DNA of 5,386 nt from Pontiella sp. (lineage in GTDB: Bacteria; Verrucomicrobiota; Kiritimatiellia; Kiritimatiellales; Pontiellaceae). The notes beneath the pieces were generated by a model. The model made no database searches, had not been told where the DNA came from, and was given only the letters and a program-made list of their open reading frames with translations. The translations under genes and the position numbers were made by a program. The stretch is taken from contig JAOZSZ010000113.1 of NCBI GenBank assembly GCA_029939385.1, positions 1-5,386 on the forward strand. The letters are read 5' to 3'. Below are positions 4,370 to 5,386 of the stretch, one piece after another. Positions within the stretch are counted from its first letter, which is position 1, and the number at the start of each line of letters is the position of its first letter.

Positions 4370-5386
4370 TTAATACGCTCTTGCGTTGCTCTTTTCCATA
4401 AAGTTAATGAAAGAGCGGTTCACAACGCGATGCCCCCCGGATGTGGGATAGTCGCCTGTGAAGTACCAATCTCCAGTATGCCCGGGGCACGCTTCGCGAA
4501 GTCCTTCAATACTCTGATAGATGATCTGCACCTTGGCCTTCATCCCGACAGGGGTCAGAATTTGAGCAATCTTTTTTGAAATTTGCTCGGGGGTAAAAGG
4601 ATCGTATAGACGCTTCACTTGATTCTGAGCCTCGGAACGTGGCTTTTGTCCGTTCGCTTTGCAGTCTCTATAGATTTCTTCAAGCAGGGCATCGCGCCCC
4701 GTTTCGCGGGCGAGTGCCACCGCGGCCTCGAATGCGATGAAATCCTTCATTTTTGACATATCAATACCATAGCAGTCGGGATACCGAATTTGTGGAGCGG
4801 ATGAAACAACCACAATCTTCTTCATATTCAAGCGATCTAGGATTCGTAAAATACTGGAGCGAAGGGTCGTTCCGCGGACAATGGAATCATCGAGCACCAC
4901 GAGGGTATCGGTCGGTTTAATAATGCCATACGTGGTGTCATAAACTTGCGTAACAAGGCCTTCACGATCGGCATCGGCGGTGATAAAGGTGCGCAACTTG
5001 GCATCTTTAGTCATGATTTTTTCGACGCGGGGCTGAAACGAAAGCAATTCATCCACTCGCGCAGGAGTCAGATTCTTTTCCTGTAGCAAATGATATTTCA
5101 TCCGTTCGCCTACAACATCTTTCACACCCTCGACCAATCCAAAGAAGGCGGTTTCAGCCGTATTGGGAATAAAGGAGAAAACGGTATTTTCAAGATCGTA
5201 GTCAACCGCGTCGAGTAGAGGCCGAACGAGAGACCGGCCAAGGCTTTTGCGCTCTTTGTAAATATCCCGATCGGTTCCGCGCGAGAAGTAGATGCGCTCG
5301 AAAGAGCATTGTGTAATCTTGGAGGGCTGATTGACCATCTCATGCATCACTTCGCCTGTACGCTTAACCACCAGCGCGTGACCGGG
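4370..5386 (-). CDS. purF: Amidophosphoribosyltransferase (PurF), 5' end beyond window
   Basis: Catalyses the first step of de novo purine synthesis: PRPP plus glutamine gives 5-phosphoribosylamine. Cytosolic. The last 338 residues are visible and the frame is open to the edge, reading PGHALVVKRTG there. The N-terminal glutaminase (Ntn) domain with its catalytic Cys lies outside. Seen, in visible-residue numbers: FERIYFSRGTDRDIYKER (29-46) at the start of the phosphoribosyltransferase half, VFSFIPNTAETAFFG (69-83), RTFI (132-135), and the PRPP-binding loop VVLDDSIVRGTTL (163-175, at 4900-4862). SSAPQIRYPDCYGIDM follows, and YFTGDYP lies near the C-terminus. IYFSRGTDRDIY and FIPNTAET are typical of the long Bacteroidetes-type PurF. 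The cysteines that bind the 4Fe-4S cluster in the Bacillus enzyme are not in place. The stop lies 43 nt from the convergent pseudouridine synthase stop. No start site or regulation can be judged here. Confidence 0.95.
   Translation of the reverse strand, partial: PGHALVVKRTGEVMHEMVNQPSKITQCSFERIYFSRGTDRDIYKERKSLGRSLVRPLLDAVDYDLENTVFSFIPNTAETAFFGLVEGVKDVVGERMKYHLLQEKNLTPARVDELLSFQPRVEKIMTKDAKLRTFITADADREGLVTQVYDTTYGIIKPTDTLVVLDDSIVRGTTLRSSILRILDRLNMKKIVVVSSAPQIRYPDCYGIDMSKMKDFIAFEAAVALARETGRDALLEEIYRDCKANGQKPRSEAQNQVKRLYDPFTPEQISKKIAQILTPVGMKAKVQIIYQSIEGLREACPGHTGDWYFTGDYPTSGGHRVVNRSFINFMEKSNARAY

Overview
The window holds six protein-coding genes packed head to tail on both strands, with no RNA genes, mobile elements or CRISPR arrays that I can see. 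Four are complete (LptC-like protein, phosphoglycerate mutase, spermidine-synthase-like protein, RluA-type pseudouridine synthase). Two are cut by the window edges: an LptA/OstA-like lipoprotein on the left and PurF on the right. Two genes for lipopolysaccharide transport components point to a diderm (Gram-negative) bacterium. Base composition is roughly balanced and GTG/TTG starts are used. PurF is of the type I know from Bacteroidetes, and the phosphoglycerate mutase is of the long plant/kinetoplastid type. That mixture, with LptC/LptA encoded next to a metabolic gene, would suit the PVC group (Kiritimatiellota/Verrucomicrobiota), but this placement is inference and weak.

Left block, minus strand (1-2527): gpmI, an lptC-like gene and an lptA/ostA-like gene are read in that order as a tight unit. 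The gap between gpmI and the lptC-like gene is 3 nt if TTG is the start. The lptC-like stop and the lptA-like start overlap by 4 nt (GTGA), with a strong Shine-Dalgarno in front. A core glycolytic enzyme therefore appears to share a transcript with two proteins of the LPS export bridge.

Centre (2528-2745): a 218-bp divergent intergenic region separates gpmI from the plus-strand genes. It contains weak promoter-like hexamers in both directions, an 8-nt direct repeat with an exact 10-bp period, and two short inverted repeats. It is the obvious control region of the window.

Right block: on the plus strand, a compact spermidine-synthase-fold protein (2746-3414) with altered catalytic motifs is followed after 81 nt by an RluA-family pseudouridine synthase (3496-4326). 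This second gene converges on purF (4370-5386, minus strand). The 43-nt gap between them can form a nested stem-loop that may act as a terminator for both.

Nothing here looks like a new defence or mobile system. The most interesting points are the lipid-anchored LptA-like protein paired with an apparently secreted short LptC, and the spermidine-synthase homologue that probably does not make spermidine.
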